In this document: positions 61,260 through 64,000 of the stretch, in pieces
How positions within the stretch are numbered: position 1 is the stretch's first letter
Layout of the letters: each line of letters starts with the position of its first letter
DNA from: Pseudaeromonas sp963677375
GTDB taxonomy: Bacteria; Pseudomonadota; Gammaproteobacteria; Enterobacterales; Aeromonadaceae
Length of the DNA stretch: 64,000 bases
Assembly: GCA_963677375.2 (NCBI GenBank)
Contig: CAXXIF010000010.1
Span: 130,110-194,109, forward strand
Direction of reading: 5' to 3'
Notes under the pieces: model-generated
Told to the model about the DNA's origin: nothing
Database searches by the model: none
The model's input: the letters and a program-made list of their open reading frames with translations, nothing else
Translations under genes and position numbers: made by a program

Positions 61260-63362
61260 ATGGAAAAAAACCGCGTATTCAAGCTTAGTACTCTGGCAAT
61301 TAGCCTAGTTATTGGGCTATCTGCCTGTGGTAGCGACCACAAGGATACTTCTGTCCCCGCCTCCGCCGGGAGCCATGTGCCCTCCCCGGACTGGCGCGAT
61401 CAGATAATCTATTTCTTGATGATTGATCGCTTCAACGATGGCGACACCACCAATGACGACCAAGGGGCCAATGAATATGACCCCAGCAGCGAAAAGAAAT
61501 TCAGTGGTGGCGATCTGGTCGGGGTCCAACAAAAGATCGATTACATTCAGGGGCTGGGGGCTACCGCCGTCTGGACCACACCGCCGGTGGCGAACCAGTG
61601 GTGGGACCCGGCGCAAAACTATGGTGGCTACCACGGTTACTGGGCTCGTGACTTGCAGAAAGTCGATGAGCACTTCGGTGATCTGCAGAGTTATCAGGCC
61701 CTGGCCAAGGGACTGCATGCCCAAGGGATGTACCTGATCCAGGACGTGGTCGTGAACCATCTGGGTAACTTTTTTACCTACACCGGCAACTATGACCCGG
61801 CCAACCCCTGCCAGGGGTTCGAGTTGATCCCCGGCGCCCTGGCCGCAGGCCAGAGCTTGCCCGCCCCCTTGGCCCAGAATGACTGCAACAACGCCAGCGA
61901 CTTCAGTGCCGCCATCTATCACTGGACACCGGCCATCAAGGATCACAACGACACGACTCAGGAGCTGACCTACCAGCTCTCGGATCTGGATGATCTGAAT
62001 ACCAGCACCCCGGCGGTGCGCGATTACCTGAAGCAGAGTTATCGCTACTGGATTGATCAGGTCGGGGTCGATGCCTTCCGCGTCGATACGGTGAAGTTTG
62101 TCGATCACGACTTCTACTATGACTTCTTCCACGCTCCGGACGGCATTCTGGCCGAGGCCAAAAAGACAGGCCGCAACGACTTCCTGAGCCTGGGCGAAAT
62201 CTTCGAGGCCTCGACCCCCTATCACACCGAAGGGGAGGAGAAGCTCATCGCCTATCTGGGCAGCCAGGAAAAACCCGAGCTGGCCTCAGTACTGAACTTC
62301 CCGCTGCAGGCCACCATGAGCCAGGTCTTTGCCGGAGGCAAACCCACCGCCGAACTAGGCTTCCGCCTGCGCAAGATGATGACCATGTACCCAGACCCCT
62401 ACCGGTTGGGCAACTTCATCGAAAACCACGACATGGCTCGTCTGCTCTCCCAGGGCAACCCGGAAGATCTGAAACAGGCGCTGTTCACCATGCTGACCCT
62501 GCCGGGTATTCCAGTCATCTATCAGGGTACCGAGCAGGCCTTCACCGGCTATCGCGACGCCATGTTTGCTGGCGGGTATCGGGAGGATGGTCAGCATATT
62601 GATTCGTTTGACTCGCAATCAACCATGTACCAATTCATCCAGCAGTTGGCGCAACTGCGTCACAACAACAAGGTGCTCTCCCGGGGGGATCTGACCATAT
62701 TGGCGGAAGACAAGGCTGGTGCCGGTGCCTTTGCCTACCGTCGCCATCTGGATGACGCCGAGGCCCTGGTGATCCTCAATACCGCCAACCAAGCTGTGCT
62801 GCTGAACCAGATGGCCACCGGTCTTCCAGCCGGAACCCGACTCACAGTCCTCAGCCAGCTCAACGGTGAATCTTTATCCAGCAGCCTGGTGACCGGAGAG
62901 AACGGGACCCTGACTCTGGCGCTGCCGGCCAAGTCCGCACTATTGCTGGAGAGTGATGGTAGTGGTGAACAACCACCGGTCGACAGCAGCATGACGTTGG
63001 CCACTGAACTGGCGGATCAAACCCTGACCGCGGACCTGCCCCTCACCGGCACAGGTACACCGGACAGCACCATCAGCCTGGTGGTCGATGGCGAGCTGCA
63101 GAGCGCCACCCAGGTAGTAGTCGGCAACGATGGTCAATGGCACAGCACCCTGAGCATCCGCCACTTTGCGATGGGAACTCAAGATCACCGTCTGGCGCTG
63201 TATAACGCCGCTCAAGGCAGTAGCCTGGCCGATATCAACTTCCAGACCCAGCTGGCCTATCCCGACACCCCTTCGGTGACTGTGGATGACAGCGGCGATG
63301 GTCTCAATGGCAGTGCCGGCCCCCTAGGCAGCTACTCACTGCCTCAGGATGGACAGTTTTGA
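61260..63362 (+). CDS. GH13 alpha-amylase lipoprotein (frame broken at the C-terminus)
   Basis: 700 residues as read. Lipoprotein signal with lipobox LSAC (Cys about 23). The GH13 domain has QDVVVNH, GVDAFRVDTVKF (nucleophile Asp about 276), LSLGEIFEA (acid Glu about 313) and FIENHD (Asp about 391). A beta domain follows (about 570-670). The frame stops at TGA 63360 after YSLPQDGQF, where the TTTT run 63357-63360 seems to hold one T too many; the next frame continues with DKTQSQLAIEEAKL, part of the same protein. The catalytic part is complete. Confidence 0.93.
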   Translation: MEKNRVFKLSTLAISLVIGLSACGSDHKDTSVPASAGSHVPSPDWRDQIIYFLMIDRFNDGDTTNDDQGANEYDPSSEKKFSGGDLVGVQQKIDYIQGLGATAVWTTPPVANQWWDPAQNYGGYHGYWARDLQKVDEHFGDLQSYQALAKGLHAQGMYLIQDVVVNHLGNFFTYTGNYDPANPCQGFELIPGALAAGQSLPAPLAQNDCNNASDFSAAIYHWTPAIKDHNDTTQELTYQLSDLDDLNTSTPAVRDYLKQSYRYWIDQVGVDAFRVDTVKFVDHDFYYDFFHAPDGILAEAKKTGRNDFLSLGEIFEASTPYHTEGEEKLIAYLGSQEKPELASVLNFPLQATMSQVFAGGKPTAELGFRLRKMMTMYPDPYRLGNFIENHDMARLLSQGNPEDLKQALFTMLTLPGIPVIYQGTEQAFTGYRDAMFAGGYREDGQHIDSFDSQSTMYQFIQQLAQLRHNNKVLSRGDLTILAEDKAGAGAFAYRRHLDDAEALVILNTANQAVLLNQMATGLPAGTRLTVLSQLNGESLSSSLVTGENGTLTLALPAKSALLLESDGSGEQPPVDSSMTLATELADQTLTADLPLTGTGTPDSTISLVVDGELQSATQVVVGNDGQWHSTLSIRHFAMGTQDHRLALYNAAQGSSLADINFQTQLAYPDTPSVTVDDSGDGLNGSAGPLGSYSLPQDGQF

Positions 63363-63918
63363 CAAGACCCAGAGTCAGCTCGCCATCGAGGAAGCCAAGC
63401 TCTACCACGCAGGCAGCAATGTCCGGTTGAGCCTGAAAATGGCCAAACTCACCGACACCTGGGTGCCAACCAATGGCTTCGACCATGTTGGTTTCAGCAT
63501 CTTCATGCACCTGCCGGAGCAAGCCGGTGGCGCCACTGTACTACCGAAGATCCAGGCAAGCATGCCAGATGGCGAAACCTGGCAACGGCAGGTGGTGGCC
63601 TTCGGCTGGCAAAACAGCCTCTACAGCAGTGAAGGCGCCACGGCCAGCCAGTTCGGCAAGGCGATTTCGCCAGCGCCGACCATCACGGTGGACAAGAGCA
63701 GCAATACCATCAACTTCGACTTCCCCAGCGCCCTCCCCCTGGGACGGCCGGCCAGCCTGAATGGATCAAGTTCTACATCACCACCTGGATCTGGATGGCC
63801 TCTCCAGCAGCTATCGCCCGCTGCAGGTCGAGCTGGGGCCCCTGGAACTTCGCTGGTGGTACCGATCAGGGACCCACGAATCTGGGATGACACTCCCTTG
63901 CTCAACCTGAGCGAGTAA
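63349..63918 (+). pseudogene. Out-of-frame C-terminal glucodextranase-like domain of the amylase
   Basis: Continues the amylase in another frame: DKTQSQLAIEEAKLYHAG, WVPTNGFDHVGFSIF, FPSALPLGRPASLNG, ending RIWDDTPLLNLSE. These fit the C-terminal domain found in some GH13 and GH15 enzymes (glucodextranase C type). The middle is also disturbed: between 63763 and 63876 the sensible reading (IKFYITTW, DLDGLSSSYRPLQVELGP, WNFAGGTDQGP) jumps between frames. It requires one base missing near 63763, one missing near 63788, one extra C at 63839-63842 and one extra base near 63875. A clustering of five indels suggests sequence error or decay. Confidence 0.8.
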
Positions 63919-63939
63919 ACCTTTCGTCACTCGCTAACC

Positions 63940-63973
63940 ACGCCCTGCCCTGACCGGCAGGGCGTTTTTTTTT
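63940..63973 (+). terminator. Intrinsic terminator after the amylase
   Basis: ACGCCCTGCC, six-base loop, GGCAGGGCGT, then nine T: strong terminator 22 bases beyond the amylase region. Nothing is seen in 63974-64000. Confidence 0.93.
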
Positions 63974-64000
63974 GGCTCTCTCCCAGAGATGCGTGGTCCG

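Overview
The window reads as chromosomal DNA of a gammaproteobacterium of the Aeromonadaceae, most likely Aeromonas or a close relative. This is an inference from gene order and protein style: pilMNOPQ then aroK-aroB, divergent mrcA, a fxsA-groES-groEL / aspA-cutA-dsbD block as in enterics, several secreted amylases, and GC-rich coding sequence. No rRNA, tRNA, CRISPR array or intact insertion sequence was seen.

Layout. 1-5.7 kb (minus): start of aroB, aroK, then the type IV pilus operon pilM-N-O-P-Q, whose genes overlap or nearly touch. 5.9-8.4 kb: mrcA (PBP1A), divergent from pilM. 8.6-18.4 kb: a five-gene yfaA-T-S-Q-P operon around a giant bacterial alpha-2-macroglobulin that keeps the thioester CLEQ; its neighbours carry papain-like and SpoIID-like signatures, so an envelope or peptidoglycan role is likely. 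18.6-22.7 kb: guaC, a YjfB-like small protein, a YjeH-type amino-acid exporter with a divergent Lrp/AsnC regulator and a shared operator-like dyad, and a solute-binding protein. 22.9-30.7 kb (minus): two large secreted starch-degrading enzymes, a GH13 amylase followed by a GH57/GH119-type enzyme, which share a repeated FRGT(x)N binding module. 31-42 kb: PAP2 phosphatase, TIM-barrel isomerase, PAS-GGDEF-EAL protein, mltA, GH26 lipoprotein, a divergent RimK-like ligase and GNAT/C39 pair, and an MFS symporter.

42.1-50.8 kb is the accessory region. Copies of a dispersed repeat lie on both sides (42.15-42.54 and 49.25-49.63 kb, opposite orientation, with a further partial copy at 50.7 kb). Inside are an AT-rich pair (DUF2971 protein and an AAA ATPase with TOPRIM-like acidic motifs), a PH-like membrane protein, HdeD, a bile-salt-hydrolase-like amidase, a frameshifted COG3910-type ATPase, a large cruciform and a duplicated gene end. 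The DUF2971/ATPase pair is the best candidate here for an undescribed defence-type system.

50.8-64 kb: groEL-groES with a sigma-32 promoter, fxsA, aspA, cutA, dsbD, a porin, then a GIY-YIG protein overlapping an AraC-type regulator that ends in a CBM21-like starch/glycogen-binding domain, directly upstream of a GH13 amylase lipoprotein. That regulator-amylase pair suggests polysaccharide sensing by a carbohydrate-binding module fused to a transcription factor. The amylase C-terminus is broken by several apparent single-base indels. Two more indels of the same kind occur at 48.9 and 49.8 kb, so sequencing or assembly error must be considered before calling these genes dead.

A second theme is small structured repeats. 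A three-helix element with compensatory base changes occurs after the GH26 gene and after the amidase gene. Its A(G/T)GGA loops recur in the dispersed repeat, which resembles CsrA/RsmA recognition sequences.
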